8,403 nt of DNA from assembly GCA_945865355.1 (NCBI GenBank), contig CAMBDN010000107.1:1-8403 (forward strand). Direction: 5' to 3'. The DNA is from Legionella genomosp. 1. Lineage in GTDB: Bacteria > Pseudomonadota > Gammaproteobacteria > Legionellales > Legionellaceae. Shown here piece by piece: positions 7,874 to 8,403 of this stretch. The notes below the pieces were generated by a model, which saw nothing but the letters and a program-made list of their open reading frames with translations, had not been told where the DNA came from and did not search any database. Every line of letters begins with the position of its first letter. Position 1 is the stretch's first letter. The position numbers and the translations under genes were made by a program.

Positions 7874-8403
7874 TATCATATGAGCGATTGCCCGATGAAT
7901 ATGTGACTAGTTATGCTTACTGGGATACTTATATGGCAACGGTATGGGCTGCATTGCTTTCAGGTTACGGGTTTGATCCGAACATGACGGTGATTGAAAT
8001 TGCCCCAGGTACGTCGACTAAGGTTGGCTTGGCTTTGCAAAAATGCAAATTTCAGGGGAAACTCTATATTGTAGAGCCTTCAGAAAAATCCTTATCTACG
8101 GTATCTAGCTTATACAAATCATTACTTCCGAATGCAGAAATTTATCCAATACAGCGTCATTTGTTGGACAGTCTTGATTCTTTGCCAAGGAACCCTGATG
8201 TTGTCCTTTCCAATCATCCCTTGGATGATATGTTAATAGCTAATCGATGGGATAAGCCTAACGACGCCTGTTTATTCAATTGGGCGTTAAGTCCTTCTGA
8301 GGAAATTTCTTCTGTGTTTTTGCAGCAATGGACTGGATGGATGTCTGATTTGAACCAGTTACATTCCGCTAAAACACATGTTATCCAGCAATGGAATACA
8401 CTT
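7861..8403 (+). CDS. Rossmann-fold, SAM-methyltransferase-like protein, cut by the right edge
   Basis: An open frame of 181 codons runs from the ATG at 7861 to the last base with no stop, so the C-terminus is missing. The protein begins MFGIISYERLPDEYV. TVIEIAPGTSTKVGLAL at about 43-59 resembles motif I of class I methyltransferases (E-I-A-P-G-T). E72 in YIVEPSEKS sits where the ribose-binding acidic residue falls after strand 2. PDVVLSNHPLDDML at about 112-125 looks like the strand-4 region (D-x-x-x-x-N-x-P). The order and spacing fit a SAM-binding Rossmann domain, but the motifs are atypical and I cannot name the subfamily. The start overlaps the NadR-like gene by 13 bases and has GAGG ten bases upstream, so it belongs to the same transcription unit. 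It may be a second methyltransferase or a SAM-using enzyme that works on the same product. Being a real gene is likely; the function is moderate to low confidence. Confidence 0.7.
   Translation, partial: MFGIISYERLPDEYVTSYAYWDTYMATVWAALLSGYGFDPNMTVIEIAPGTSTKVGLALQKCKFQGKLYIVEPSEKSLSTVSSLYKSLLPNAEIYPIQRHLLDSLDSLPRNPDVVLSNHPLDDMLIANRWDKPNDACLFNWALSPSEEISSVFLQQWTGWMSDLNQLHSAKTHVIQQWNTL

Overview
The window is a gene-dense stretch of bacterial DNA with moderately low G+C (about 40-45% by eye). Everything I can support lies on the + strand. The mix of genes and the base composition would suit a gammaproteobacterium of the Legionella type, but no marker gene fixes the taxonomy, so this is only a weak guess. 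I see no RNA gene, transposon, CRISPR array or convincing terminator.

Region 1 (1-2434) holds the 3' part of a large protein gene that enters from the left edge. I do not recognise the family. The reading frame is broken once, at 1620-1633, where the 7-base unit TATATTA occurs twice in tandem. Removing one copy joins the two halves into one continuous frame of about 808 visible codons. The break is therefore a recent slippage-type duplication, a reversible on/off switch, or a sequencing error.

Region 2 (2467 to the right edge) is a tightly packed, same-strand set of five genes that looks like a small biosynthetic operon. In order: a phytanoyl-CoA-hydroxylase-like Fe(II)/2-oxoglutarate oxygenase; a class I SAM-dependent methyltransferase whose start overlaps the previous stop (ATGA); a 933-residue single-module NRPS-like protein with adenylation, carrier and thioester-reductase domains; a NadR-like protein with NMN adenylyltransferase and ribosylnicotinamide kinase domains but no DNA-binding domain (11-base overlap with the NRPS-like gene); and a Rossmann/methyltransferase-like gene cut by the right edge (13-base overlap).

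Inferred logic: the adenylation domain activates an amino acid or related acid, the carrier holds it as a thioester, and the reductase releases it as an aldehyde or alcohol using NAD(P)H. The oxygenase and one or two methyltransferases tailor the substrate or product. The NadR-like enzyme is the odd member. It may supply NAD(P) cofactor, or it may act on a nucleotide-containing intermediate. I cannot match this gene combination to a described pathway from memory. The operon probably continues beyond the right edge.
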